NCBI GenBank assembly: GCA_009192285.1
Contig: WBVU01000008.1
Location: 186,001 to 250,000, forward strand
Length of the DNA: 64,000 nt
Source: Morchella semilibera
Taxonomy: Eukaryota > Ascomycota > Pezizomycetes > Pezizales > Morchellaceae
Direction: 5' to 3'
Below, piece by piece: positions 12,054 through 23,616 of this stretch (its first letter is position 1; every line of letters starts with the position of its first letter). The notes beneath the pieces are model-generated. The model had not been told where the DNA came from, did no database searches, and saw only the letters and a list, made by a program, of their open reading frames with translations. The position numbers and the translations under genes are program-made.

Positions 12054-12217
12054 TATCCCTTAGTCTGTCAACGCTGACCCCCCCCCTATAATTGAGGAAT
12101 TAAATTTGTACGGAAGATCTATTATTTGATAAGGGAGATAACGGGATCTATTAGTAAAGCCACACAATTTTTGCTTCTTCTTGGGGGGTCAGCATTTTAC
12201 TGACAGACTAAGAGATA
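12054..12217. mobile_element. MITE family B, solo copy
   Basis: This 164-bp element starts TATCCCTTAGTCTGTCAACG and ends TTACTGACAGACTAAGAGATA. The ends are inverted repeats, and the C-run after CGCTGA pairs with GGGGGGTCAGC near the right end. Its inside matches the copy nested at 8373-8521. No coding capacity. Confidence 0.78.
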
Positions 12218-12301
12218 GGGAAAAGCGGTGAAGTATAGGAACAGTGGGGGGATTAACCTAGCTGCTCAGATTTGATGTGTCGTGCTCAGTCCGGAGGTGG
12301 C

Positions 12302-12473
12302 GCTAACCACCTCTGTGTCTAAATATTAAGCTCTTGGCACTAATCCCTGCCAGACCAATCAAATCACGTAGATTCTGTCTCACACATGTCTCACTATTAT
12401 GCTTTCTACCACTAGCGCGCCTATATAGGAAGTGAGGCTAACCACCTCTGTGTCCAAATATTAAGCTCTTGGC
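12302..12473 (+). repeat. direct repeat pair of about 37 bp
   Basis: GCTAACCACCTCTGTGTC plus AAATATTAAGCTCTTGGC occurs at 12302-12338 and again, with one change, at 12437-12473. The spacing of 135 bp and near identity suggest a recent local duplication or the ends of a small element. Confidence 0.7.
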
Positions 12474-12880
12474 GGTGCTTAGTCAATTACCCTCCCATTA
12501 ATCCCGCCACACCGAGATGTCGCGCTTTCATACCTCCTGAGGCATAGGGTACAGTAGATAGATGCTCGGAGCGCATTAAAGAGATTTATCTCTTGGTGTT
12601 GACTCTCCATCTCTAGAATTTTGGTATCCCGGAGAAGCATCTAATATGGCAGTTGGAGAGCTCGGGTAGGATACTTCTTCCCGTTTAGGTCCTATGTAGC
12701 TTGCAGCAAAATATCCAGAATTAGTGAAGGCTGTGTTAATATATTCCATTCGTTTTCTATAGATGTGCATGCTTTTGGTTTCGACTAGGGGCTGTCACCC
12801 GCCGATAGCAGGATGTAGATAAGTGGGTCTTTGCATCACAGTATACATGGAATGTATTCTGGTCATCTCAATTTGGCAAG

Positions 12881-13077
12881 GTGAGGGACGAATTCATCAC
12901 GCTTGATGGATGGGACGACCCATCTAAAAGGCACATGTTAAGTTGTATGGTCTACACTAGTGATCAAGGTGTAAGGAGCATTCATACCCTCTCGTCGGGG
13001 TTTCCATCCGTTGAGTCAATACTTAGATCGGTCCGGGCGTTACCCGTACACACTTTCACACATATTTGCCAATTATA
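12881..13077 (+). pseudogene. possible DUF659/hAT transposase fragment
   Basis: The 65-residue frame contains EFITLDGWDDPSKRHML followed by SCMVYTSDQGVRSIHTL. A D-G-W followed by D/S-P and a beta-strand with a G-containing turn resembles the start of DUF659, a domain of hAT-type transposases. The frame ends at 13077 and neither side continues it, so it would be a relic. hAT-type MITEs occur in the same window. The match is by motif only. Confidence 0.35.
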
Positions 13078-13078
13078 G

Positions 13079-16000
13079 TCCCGTCTGCGAACGACAAACC
13101 GCTGGATATTATTGGTATGCAGGCCAGAGCATGTACGACAACATTTTCTCTTTGTTTACATCAGTCATCGTATGTACGATAACGTGATTTCTTGACGTAT
13201 AGGGTGCCCTATTCATCAGTCCTAGTAGATAGAACGAACTCTAGGCCCCTCTGAATAGAAATAGAACTATATGATTGCTACCGCTGCTGGGAGGGAACCT
13301 TACGGATGCTTGTGAAGGCCCAACTAATTCTTCAACCATTGTACGGAAATAATGGTAAAATATTGCATCCAATCACTAAAGATGTAAGAGGGTATGGGGG
13401 CTTGTCATTGCTAGCTGTCGGGGGAGAAAGCTCCCTATTTATATAAGGAGATGATAGTACAAAGGAAATATAATGAGCGTAGATATACCCATACAATGTG
13501 ACTCATCACAGTCTTCATGACTAATGTGAGTAATACAGTACCCGAGTCCAACCCAGTGCTTACCCAGCTGATACCTAGTACACGGTTGAACCTAGCCTCC
13601 TTCAAGTCTCATGCCACTTCGACCCCGTGGCCGTTTAGGCTCAAATCGCTCCTTATCCAGGTTTGTTTGGTGGGCGACCTGGGTGCTCCGCCCACCTGGC
13701 TCACGCAAACCTCTCTTCTCACCACACCTCTCCTTCCGCACAAAAGCAGACCCTCGCCAGTAACAACAGCCTTCCGTAAAAATTAGCTCCCCCACTTCAC
13801 ATACATTCACATACTTATCATGTCTTCCCTACTCGAAAGAGCTAATTCAGTCATCGAGCACTGGCCCAGTGGTTCCTATGTGGCTACGGGGGTGACCATC
13901 GAGCAATACCGTCGAGCTCGGCTCTCTATGTAAGGAGCACGGCCTTACTATTAAATACTTGCACGGGGATAGCCTTCTTGCACTCTGCCAGATGCCAAGC
14001 CCTGCATGAATTTGTCTAGGCCTGGTTAGAGCGTGAGAGTATAGAGGAACCCACCGGCATAGTCGCATAACCCGCAATTGCTTTGTAGTTGTGGAGTATT
14101 AATAGAGTGATGGCCTACGATCGAGTGATTAGCCATGACCACCCCAACTTGATCGGTTGGTTGATTGCTTGGTACTTGATACATGCATCCTCCGGAGGCA
14201 GGGTAGAACCTTCCTCGGCCATGGCAACTTACAAAGGGACAAGAATCTATCAATGATAGGCACATCAACCCTAGGGCAACCCGCCTACCCGATCGGAAAC
14301 ACTGTGCAACACTGGGCACTAGAGACTCGGGACTTGAAAGTTGAGGCTTGGAGGTCAGAGGTTTGGTGGGTTGGGGTTGGCGTTGGGGCTCGGTACTCTA
14401 GGGCGTGAAGGTAGGTACGCAGGCCACCGCCCTCGTACCAGCCCCTAGCCCCTAACCGAATGCCAATAGGCTGTTCTCAACAGCCTGTGGTAAACTGACT
14501 ACCTAATGCTCTAGTCTCCAACCCGCCACTCTTTTTCAACTTTCTATTCACGCATACAATCCCACCCATCCCATTTGCAACCCCCTTTCCTCTCCGCTAC
14601 CCCTCGGTTGTCCACGATACGATACGCTCCTGACATTGGTATAGTGGCTGTTGTTGATTTATTCATTCATTTAATTTGTTGGTTTTGTGAATATTTCATA
14701 GGTCATGACTAGACGGATCGCTTGATTGCGTGGCCTAAAGGTGGGGTTTGATTAGCCGGTTAGGCTAACGGGACCTCTTCAGGACTTCTACAATAATCTT
14801 ACTTTGTGCACTTTAGTGGACCGGTTGTGATCTGGACCGCTCTCTCATATGAGTTTGGTAATCTATTTACTGCCACAGGATAGCTTATGGCACAATTGGG
14901 AGATACCCAACTCACGACAGGTCAACATATACCAGTCTATTACTTTACCCCCTGATAATACATGTAATAAAAGAGCCGATCAAAAGTTTGATTTAGTTAG
15001 CTCGGAAGGGCTGTATATTCTGAAGATCGGTGAAGCTCTATTATGGCTGTTATTGGGTTACAGCAGTTTGCTGGTACATTTACACGACAGGCAGTGGCAA
15101 TTGACCATCACGTCGAGTGTAATAGTAAGAAGGGCGATCTAAAGCGTTATGACATCAGTAGTTTGATAGGCTGGTATACAGTGTCTGGCCAAAGTACCGT
15201 GGCAGGTAACCTAGAGCTGAAACTATGATACATATGTCGGGGTCTTGCTACATTACTATAACACTATGAAATGCCAGTATCCCTATCTGCCAATTGCAGA
15301 AGGCTTGGCTGTTGTTTGCAGGAGGGGGGCGGTAGTGCCCGTAGTGGGGCAGGCGGGGCTGTGGACTGCCGTTTGTGGTTTGGTGGTCCGAAAAAGAAAA
15401 TAGGGGTTTCACTATAAGCCCTATCATGTGCATTCTACCGATGGGTTCTAGTCACATACTCTAATCTACTGTAAGGCGGGTTTCTTTGGGTTGGCGCTGC
15501 GTGCGGGGTGGGCGGGGCGCGGACCTGGCCCGGGTAACTGTTTCCGATACAGGAGCAGGCTCTTTATGTATTGGGTAGTGTGTGAGGGATCGAATATAGT
15601 TTTCTTCTTCTTTTTTTTGATTATATAATTCGATTTTGCCTTTATGGGATCCTAAGGTGTCGTTTGTGTATCATATGCATATATTTCCAGAGGTTACATA
15701 TCGTTGCATACATACATGTACTCAGGATGCTTACAGTTCCTACGCTACCCGAACATCAGTAGTTGGGGCCGCGAATCTATATCTGTATCACTCAATCAAT
15801 TACACTTGCGTCTGTGTCCCCCGGGTCAAGGTTTGAACTTATACTTGCCTCAGAAGTAAAAGCTAATGGATGGGGGAGGTACCCAACTCTCCACAATTCA
15901 TTCCCGCTCTAACCAATTCATCATAGAATATCACCGTTGAAGAAACACGATCTTGCTTAATCTTTATAAAACACGTGTTCACCTGTAGCACAGCCATCGC

Positions 16001-17900
16001 TTACACACCTCCGTTGCTAGTGCTATATCAACAAGCTTTCAAGATGATACATGGAGCTTAATGTCTGTCATATATTTTCACTTGTTAACACAATCTATGA
16101 CATGCCGGTGTATAAATCCTTTGTTATTTTCCCTCCCTCCTTGATTATATTCTTCCTTCAAGACATTATATTCTTTCCTCGCAATAATCTTGCATCCCAC
16201 CAGAATGTCAAAACCAATGCGCAAAAACAGCGTAAATAATACACCCTCAAACTTGGAACCTGACAGAGTTGATAAATTAAACAACGAGCTATATTGGAGG
16301 CTGGTAACAGCACTAGTAATCAAAACAAAGCAACCAACCTTCCATAAATATCTATCTCCAGCAGTGCAAACAAAGTCAAACTACTACTTGATTCTGAAAC
16401 TTATATATCTCCATGAAAGAACAGAGTAATTCAGCATGCAAAGCCTACCTTATGTAGATCAAAAATATACTCTGATATTATTTAAAATCCGCAGAGAGAT
16501 CGAAACCATAATGTTACAGGATTGTTGGAAGTGCGGTACTGGTAGTACAATGGTATAGTCCTGGTATGACGGCGCGATGGAAGAGTGACGTACGCCCAGA
16601 AGCGGGGTTCAGTTATAACTCGGCAACCACTACCACATCTCATGAGTGGACCCTTGGTTACCCCACCTTGTAGGAAGTCGGAGCAGTAGCGGAGGCATTG
16701 CGGGAGATTTGCTATTGGAGGAGTTAGCGGGTTAAGGGGGTTCTTCATGTATAAATAGCTAGTAGGATTCCCGTCGTCTTAGGGGAATCATAATCTTCTC
16801 AAGCAAACGGAATCCGATCTACAATATTACAGGTTCAAAAGCTACAGAACTATTGCTTAGCATTAGCCATATCTTAGTAACATCTGAGATATCCTTTTAC
16901 ACATAACTAATACCAACCAAAAAGTTATTGATTTTGCTGAGTGTAATATCAAACAGGTTACCAGTTTGGGGAACTTCATTGGTTACCTCATTGAGGAGTT
17001 ACCTCATTGAAGAAACAAACATTGTCATGAGAAGTTGAAGGTTTGTAAAGGCTAAGTAGTTGCTTCGGATATTCAGGTTGAATGGCCGGAAAATCCTGTG
17101 AACAATTCCGCCTTGGTACGCGATGGTGCTTCAAACTACGGTTTGCCTATTTGGATATCTAGCTGGTTGCTACATACTTATTCTCTATAGACTCTAATGG
17201 AATTGCCTAGTCTGTAAATACACATGAAAGTAATAGTAGTGCCGACAGTTAAACTGGTTTACTCAAACATATATCAGGTAACGAGATACTGGCTCTCACT
17301 GTATCTGATTGATATTATATAACTATTGAAATACTGCCTCAAATCATGTTCCCGAGCGTTCATTAACTGTATTTCTACATTACTACCTTTACCTAACATA
17401 CATATCATGAGTTATGAACACTCTTTTATAGATTCTTTCTATTGCCGATAGTTAGAAAAAAATAGTCTCTTAACTCACATTTGGTTGTGCGTGTTGGTTT
17501 TCCATAGTTCACCGCACTTATACAATAACCTTCCCTGTCGTCAAATTATTTTTTAGCCCTTTGCTCTACACAACTATTTCGTAATGGAACTCGAATCATC
17601 TGCTCTCCTCTTATACCTCTTTGAGGGGGCTGTAGGCCGTCTGATGGGTATGGTTTCCATTGGGCTTATATGGTTACCTGAAAAACGTTACATATATTCA
17701 TTTAGTCTCTCGGAGTCCGAGCCGTCGATAACTATACATATGCGACACTCCCGGAACCCAGCAACACGCTTATCTCCCCAGCCAACAGCCATGCTTGCCC
17801 GCGATCGGAGCTGACTTGCGCCTTCCGAGTTGAGGAGTTCACCTTGGGATTACCAGCGCGATGAGCGTGCGGGCCCTACCCATACCCACTAGAGTGCAAA
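13079..17900. other. gene-free DNA
   Basis: No convincing gene, RNA or repeat pair was recognised. Open frames are short, overlap on both strands and lack known motifs. The part from 16,000 to 17,600 is AT-rich. Confidence 0.4.
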
Positions 17901-17918
17901 CCATGAGGTTGATCAAAC

Positions 17919-18326
17919 CTAGATTGAGGAAGCTAGTGCATGGGCCGGTGTGAATCCTGGGAGATCACCGTCGGGTTGAATTGATAGATTATGAGCTTGG
18001 TGAGGCGAACGGCGGTGTAAGCGTCTGGTGTAATGCCTTGCACTTGTTTCTTGTGGTTGGAGAGTTACCGATTTGAGTATTGGCATAGACCAGGTCGTGG
18101 GTTTGACAATCTTATCCGTCAGAGCGATACTACCTGAGTGTTGCGCGGATAGGGTAGGGATGTCTAGATGGAGCTCACCTAGTGGGGTTAGGGTAGGGAT
18201 GTCTAGATGGAGCTCACCCAGTGGGGCCAGGGCAGGACTGCGCCAAAGTAAGTCCCGGGACCGTAATTCCTGATAATATAATATATTGGCATAATCCATA
18301 GCTGCTAGAAAGGGCCTTGGTTCCAT
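17919..18326 (-). CDS. short hypothetical frame with an internal 39-bp duplication
   Basis: A frame reading from an ATG near 18326 (MEPRPFLAAMDYANILYY...) to 17919 would give about 135 residues. It includes the tandem unit (PLGELHLDIPTL)x2 encoded by a 39-bp direct repeat at about 18151-18228. No homology is recognised and no promoter was found. It may be spurious. Confidence 0.2.
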   Translation of the reverse strand: MEPRPFLAAMDYANILYYQELRSRDLLWRSPALAPLGELHLDIPTLTPLGELHLDIPTLSAQHSGSIALTDKIVKPTTWSMPILKSVTLQPQETSARHYTRRLHRRSPHQAHNLSIQPDGDLPGFTPAHALASSI

Positions 18327-18499
18327 TTGCTTATTCACTGTAAGACCTAATAGGAAGAATATGTAGTGTTCAATGGGATGGAATATCAGGAGGTTCGAAT
18401 TATTTCAGAATCGTGACCCTCAAATACCATTTAAACTCGTTTTAATAATTAGGAAATAACCAGTCTGTTGTCCTATCAAGCACCAATAAACCAATTTTA

Positions 18500-18670
18500 T
18501 AAGAACGGGGGGGTGTTTGCTGCAGGTTTAAAAAAAGAAAAGAAAAAAAGAAAGACAGGAATAACTGCTGCGAGGTGAAACGAGAAAAAAAAAAAGGAAG
18601 ATTTGCTGTTGAAAAGCAAGAAGAACCGGGAATACTATGCTGCGAGTTGATAACAAAAAGGAAAACAAAA
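18500..18670. other. polypyrimidine tract on the sense strand after the ankyrin gene
   Basis: The plus strand is A/G-rich (runs such as AAAAAAAGAAAAGAAAAAAAG), so the minus-strand transcript would carry a C/U-rich tract 70 to 240 nt after the stop codon at 18739. Similar tracts follow three other minus-strand genes in the window. Confidence 0.5.
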
Positions 18671-18738
18671 ATAATCTTGAACGAAATTCTCAATAATGAA
18701 AAGGCAAACCCCCGATGATTATCCATGATTCAACACAC

Positions 18739-21700
18739 TCAACCGCGCTTCCGCTTCCCATCGTGACGTGTTTCCCCAGGCTCTAGTTTGGCACCCCTAT
18801 CCACTAGGAGTCTGGTATTCTCCTCAGCCTTCTCGCGGCTCGTGTGCCTCGCTGCGTGATGTAGTGGTACTTGTCCGTCGCCGTCACGGGCGTGCATGTC
18901 TGCACCGGCATCTAAGAGTAGAGTTATAACCTCTTTGCCATGTCTCGACGCAGCGAGGTGCAACAGCCCCACTTTATCATTGTCAACAGCGTTTACATCA
19001 GCGCCCGCCCCGATCAATATCTCTATTGCCTCTTCCAGGTCGCATTCCCAAGAGTCGCCGGGCCGACCCAGAAGATCCCGTAGCGGAGTCTTTCCATTGA
19101 TGTCCTTGGCGTTAACATTGCCACCGTTATCAACTAGGAATTGGAGCTCATCATTGTCTTCTAGTCCCTCGAATGCTTCGATTGCGTAGTGTAGTGGTAC
19201 TCGTCCGTCACCGTCGCGGGCGTTTATGTCTGCGCCGGCATCCACGAGCAGAGTCATGATATATTCATTATGTTTCGACGCAGCAAGATGCAATAATCCC
19301 ACTCTATCATCATCAACAGCGCCCACGTCGGCGCCCGCCTCGATAAATGTCGGTACTGTTTCTTCCAACATATCAATATCGGCCGAACCAAAAAGACATA
19401 GTAGAGGCGTCTTTCCATTGGTATCCTTGGCGTCAACATCGGCACTGTGTTCTACTAGGAAGTTGAGCTCCCCGCTGTCTTCGAATTCCGTGAGTGCTTC
19501 AATTGCGTGGTGTAGTGGTAACCGTCCGGCACCGTCACGGGCGTTTATGTCCGCACCGGCCTCCAGAAGTAAAGCTATAATCTCTTCGTCGTGCTTCGCT
19601 GCAGCAACATGCAATAATCCCACCTTATCATTGTCCACAGCGTTCATGTCGGCGCCCGCATCGATCAACAACTCAACCACCTCTGCCCAGTCCCAGTCCC
19701 AAGAGTCGCTGGCCCGACCTAGAAGATCCTGTAGCGGCGTCTTTCCATTCATGTCCTTGGCGTTAACATCGGCACCGTTATCGACTAGGAACTTGAGCTC
19801 CACGTTTTCTCCGGATTCCTCGAGGACTTCGATTGCGTAGTGTAGTGGTCCTCGTCCGTCACCGTCGCGGGCACTTATGTCCGCACCGGCATCCAGAAGC
19901 AGAGCGATAATTTCCCGGTCATGCTTGGACGCAGCAATATGCAATAATCCCACTTTATCATTGTCAACGACATTCACATCGGCGCCCGCCTCGATCAACA
20001 TCTCAACCGCTTCCCCCCAGTGCGGGGCCCAACAGTCGCCAGCCAGATCCAGAAGGTCCTGTAGCGGCCTCCTTCGATTAATGCCCTTGGTATTGACATT
20101 GGCACCGTTATCAACGTTGTCTCCGGACCTGAGTCCTCTGAGTCCTTCAATTGCGTGATGTAGTGGTACTTGTCCGTCACCATCACGGGCGTTTATATCC
20201 GCACCGGCATCCAGAAGCAGAGCAGTAATCTCTTTCCGGTGTCTCGACGCAGCGACATGTAATGATGCCACTTTAGCATTGTCAACAACGTTCACATCGG
20301 CACCCGCCTTGATCAATATCCGCATTTTTTCTTCCAACCCCGAAGGCTCGGGGAAATGTAGAAGGTATTGTAGAGGCGTTCGTCCATTGAGTCCCACGGC
20401 GTTTACATCGGCACCCTTTTCTACTAGAAGTTTAATCTTCTCTATCCCATAACATGAATCCTGGGTTGCGTGATGTAGTGGGGTCTCTCTACCGCTGTCA
20501 CAGGCGTTTATGTCCGTACCAAGCGCATCCAGGAGCAGAGCCAGCGTCTCTGGACAACCACCCAACGCAGCGAGGTGCAAAAATCCCACTTTGTCCTTCT
20601 CAGTAGGGCTCACGTCGGCCCCCGCCTTGATTAATATCTGTACTGCTTGATCCTCCTCCCAATTCCAACGGCCGCAGTACCATTGGTGTCCCCAAGCGCC
20701 GCGGCTCAGCTGCAGAAGGTGGTCTAGTGGTGTCTCTCCATTGATGTCCTTGGCTCTTACATTGGCACCCCTATCTACTAGAAGTTCAATCTCCACCACC
20801 CTGACATATAATCCATTGATTGCGCGATGTAGTGGAGTCTCTCCATCACAGTCACGGGCGTTTATGTCCACACCGGGCACATCCAAGAGCAGAGCCAGGA
20901 CCTCTCTGTCCTCTTCCAACACAGCGAGATGCAATAAACCCACCCCATCCTTGTCAGCAGCGTTCACGTCGGCGCCCGCCTTGATCAATATCTCTGCCGC
21001 TTCCCTACGAGAGTCGTGGCACCAGCCAAGAATATCATGTAGTGGCGTCTTTCCATCAATGTCCTTGGCGTTTACATCGGCACCTCTATCTGCTAGAAGC
21101 TTAATCTTCTTCATTCCGTAACGTGAATCTTTGATTGCGGAATGTAGTGGCACCCGTCCGCTGCCGTCACGGGCGTTTATGTCCACACCGGGTACATCCA
21201 AGAGCACAGGCATAAGCAAATCTCTATATTTCAACGCAGCGCTATGCAATAGTCGCCCCTTATTGCTGGTAACAGCGTTCACGTCCGCGCCTGCCTTGAT
21301 CAATATCACTGCCGTAGTTTCCCAATATGGAAACGTGTCACCCCGACCGAATATATACTGTAACGGCGTGCGTCCGGTGCTGTCCTTTGGGTCTAACGAG
21401 GCTCCATTTTCCAGCAGGTGGAGAACATTCGTATCTCTCGTCCGGGAATCTTGGTTCAGCACTGCATGGTGTAGCGGTGTCCTTTGATCAATGTCTCGCG
21501 CCTCAATGCTTGCGCCCTTCTCCGCGAGGACCGGTATCGCATTTGGATCTGTTCTTGGTGCGGGGCTGAGGGGCTGTGTCGCGTGCGGGATGTTTCTTGA
21601 TGCAGCATGATGCATTGCTGTCATCTGGTTGATGTCCCGTGCTTCGATGTCCGCCCCGGATTCCAGCAGCAAGGCAACCGCGTCGCCGCAGGCATGGTGT

Positions 21701-22434
21701 AGCGGCGTTCTTTGGCGCTCATCTCGTAGGTCGACGGCTAAGCCTTTCTCGATGAGCAGGGAGACCGCCCCTTCACTCCCCGACTTGGCGGCATAATGTA
21801 GCACGGACATCTCGTCATCGCCTCGACTATGGATATCCGGGCCGCGACCGGCGTCCAGCAGCAACCTGATGCAAGATACATTCCCTATTTCCGCTGCTCG
21901 ATGCAGCAACGTGGCGCGCCCGCTAGCGGGGGGAGGCGCATTAGGATTGGCACCGGCATCGAGAAGGGTGCTTATCAAGGCTGCACTACGCTCACCGCCG
22001 AAGTTGAGCGCGCTCCATAGCGGGGTGCCGCCTGCGCCGTCCCGCGGATCCATGATATGAGCGTGCTCATGCGCACGGGGTGTTCGAAGAACATGGTCCA
22101 GCAGCAAACGAAGGATATCTATCTGTCCGAGCCTCGCCGCCACATGCAGCGGTGTTTCGCGGAAGATATCCCGCTGACCCGTTAGTTTGCCACCCTCATC
22201 CACCATTTTCGCCCAGTAGCCATGCTGTAGCAGCGATCGAACTATGTCTGCATTGCCACCCTCCACCGCCGCATGCAGCAGCTCCCGTTTGTTCCTATCC
22301 AAAGGAACCAGTACTTGTGCTGCTCTCGCGCCCTCCCGGAGTAGCGATTCCACAACAGCAGGTTTGCCGAGGCGTACGGCGTCTTGAATCTTCCAACCCT
22401 TGTGGTGATCTGTGCTGAGCCCTAACTCGGACAT
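18739..22434 (-). CDS. giant ankyrin-repeat protein
   Basis: One uninterrupted frame of 1231 residues starts at ATG 22434 (MSELGLSTDHHKGWK). It has no signal peptide or membrane segment. About 30 ankyrin repeats run from near residue 15 almost to the C-terminus, with the hallmarks TPLHHA, LLLDAGADINARD and GADVNAKD. The first third is made of diverged single repeats. The rest consists of about eight copies of a three-ankyrin unit of 105 to 118 residues, each ending near GADVNAVDNDKVGLLHLAA. The C-terminus is basic (GKRKRG), a possible nuclear signal. Ankyrin arrays bind partner proteins. No enzymatic or death-effector domain precedes it, so it may be an adaptor or a solo sensor. The long near-repeats make copy-number change by recombination likely. 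Function is not assigned. Confidence 0.9.
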   Translation of the reverse strand: MSELGLSTDHHKGWKIQDAVRLGKPAVVESLLREGARAAQVLVPLDRNKRELLHAAVEGGNADIVRSLLQHGYWAKMVDEGGKLTGQRDIFRETPLHVAARLGQIDILRLLLDHVLRTPRAHEHAHIMDPRDGAGGTPLWSALNFGGERSAALISTLLDAGANPNAPPPASGRATLLHRAAEIGNVSCIRLLLDAGRGPDIHSRGDDEMSVLHYAAKSGSEGAVSLLIEKGLAVDLRDERQRTPLHHACGDAVALLLESGADIEARDINQMTAMHHAASRNIPHATQPLSPAPRTDPNAIPVLAEKGASIEARDIDQRTPLHHAVLNQDSRTRDTNVLHLLENGASLDPKDSTGRTPLQYIFGRGDTFPYWETTAVILIKAGADVNAVTSNKGRLLHSAALKYRDLLMPVLLDVPGVDINARDGSGRVPLHSAIKDSRYGMKKIKLLADRGADVNAKDIDGKTPLHDILGWCHDSRREAAEILIKAGADVNAADKDGVGLLHLAVLEEDREVLALLLDVPGVDINARDCDGETPLHRAINGLYVRVVEIELLVDRGANVRAKDINGETPLDHLLQLSRGAWGHQWYCGRWNWEEDQAVQILIKAGADVSPTEKDKVGFLHLAALGGCPETLALLLDALGTDINACDSGRETPLHHATQDSCYGIEKIKLLVEKGADVNAVGLNGRTPLQYLLHFPEPSGLEEKMRILIKAGADVNVVDNAKVASLHVAASRHRKEITALLLDAGADINARDGDGQVPLHHAIEGLRGLRSGDNVDNGANVNTKGINRRRPLQDLLDLAGDCWAPHWGEAVEMLIEAGADVNVVDNDKVGLLHIAASKHDREIIALLLDAGADISARDGDGRGPLHYAIEVLEESGENVELKFLVDNGADVNAKDMNGKTPLQDLLGRASDSWDWDWAEVVELLIDAGADMNAVDNDKVGLLHVAAAKHDEEIIALLLEAGADINARDGAGRLPLHHAIEALTEFEDSGELNFLVEHSADVDAKDTNGKTPLLCLFGSADIDMLEETVPTFIEAGADVGAVDDDRVGLLHLAASKHNEYIMTLLVDAGADINARDGDGRVPLHYAIEAFEGLEDNDELQFLVDNGGNVNAKDINGKTPLRDLLGRPGDSWECDLEEAIEILIGAGADVNAVDNDKVGLLHLAASRHGKEVITLLLDAGADMHARDGDGQVPLHHAARHTSREKAEENTRLLVDRGAKLEPGETRHDGKRKRG
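18890..21420 (-). repeat. higher-order tandem repeat coding three ankyrins per unit
   Basis: At DNA level the segment that encodes GADVNA recurs near 18972, 19301, 19622, 19951, 20270, 20588, 20941 and 21255. The period is thus 314 to 353 bp. Units near the 3' end of the gene are most alike, and those near the 5' end are more diverged. This fits growth of the array from the C-terminal side. Confidence 0.8.
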
Positions 22435-23139
22435 GTCGATGATATGATGCTCGTGGTGGTGGTGTTGGGGGCGTTCTGTCTATAGGTTGAAACTGCTCTC
22501 TCCAGATATAACAATTCTCACTTTAAATGTTACCCCGCACCTAAAGGCCCGACGGGGTTGAAGGTCACGTGTGGTTGGTTGGCTTGCACGATTATCAAAC
22601 AACCCCCTGCATGCCAAGCTGGCTAGCTACGCCTCAATACAACTGAACCCCCCCGCCAACACACACACAAAAATCAATAGACTAGAAAGACTGGGTAGAT
22701 TCAGAATATATCATTTTCCTTGAACGGTCCTCTAGGTAGTAGCCAAGCCCCAGAAGTAAAACCGGACTCGTTATGTATCTACCCGTACATACCCGAATAT
22801 GCACTTGGGACTCCAAGCTTTGGTGTTACGGAATGACCACCAAAATAACTCCAGGGAAAAAAAACCAGTGCTTTTGCTCTACTTCCCCCTCAACAGCGTA
22901 CATCTAGCCAAGCCACCTTGCCAAGATGCAATGATACGTCGCCAGAAGATTCCACCCCCCCCCCCATATTCATAGCAGCCTCTAATCTGATACCTCATGC
23001 CATTGCCGAAAGCTTCCCCCAGTTGATGATAGCTCCCTATTGAGACATCTTATAATACCCTACTCCAATTTATGATCTATGTGTGGAAATATGCTTACCT
23101 GAGGCTGACTTTTGTGGCCGCTGAAGTCTGCCACCGAGC

Positions 23140-23560
23140 AGGGGTAATTTATTCACATTTGGTGAATCTTCATGTTAAGTGGTAAAGGCTAAGGGTTAAC
23201 ATATGCGCGTATCATAGGAAAAGGATAACCATGGCATTATATGACTTCATGGGACCTTTATAAAGAAGTCGGTAAAGCTAAGCCACCCCGCTACCTCGAG
23301 GGCAGGGAGAGGAGGAGACATGCAGGACGGAGGATCTTCGCTTGTTTCACACCGCTGCTTTCAAGCCCACCCCCATATCTTTTTCTGCGATGTGCAAGAA
23401 GGGACAGGCTGCGCGCGCATAATGAATAAACACCAAAAATAGCGGTGGGAGATTTGGATGCCAACCCTAACCCTAGAAGGCGGAGCTGTATGAAAGTTTG
23501 CAGGGGTGACATGGGTTACAAAGCGGAGTAAGCATTGAGATTCATCTGCGGGGGGGTGTG
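23140..23560 (+). repeat. dispersed repeat D, copy 1
   Basis: This segment and 54065-54545 share a long series of words in the same order: TTCACATTTGGTGA, AAAGGATAACCAT, GGGAGAGGAGGAGAC, TTTCACACC, the telomere-like CCAACCCTAACCCT, GAAGGCGGAG, GATGGGTTACAAAG and GATTCATC. It is non-coding. The copy ends where the SINE-like element at 23617 begins. Confidence 0.7.
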
Positions 23561-23616
23561 GGGGGGGGATCCCCACGCTTACAGCTGCCGCCGCTGTGTG
23601 CGCAAAGCGGGCTTCA

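Noticed and set aside
19226-19840. 204-residue plus-strand frame (and neighbours at 18896, 19877, 20741, 21131)
   Set aside because: They are the antisense of the ankyrin repeats. The repeated Ser/Pro/Ala words mirror the LLLDAGADINA codons.
18890-21420. CRISPR-like array
   Set aside because: The regular repeats are a coding ankyrin array with a period over 300 bp. No short repeats with unique spacers were seen anywhere.
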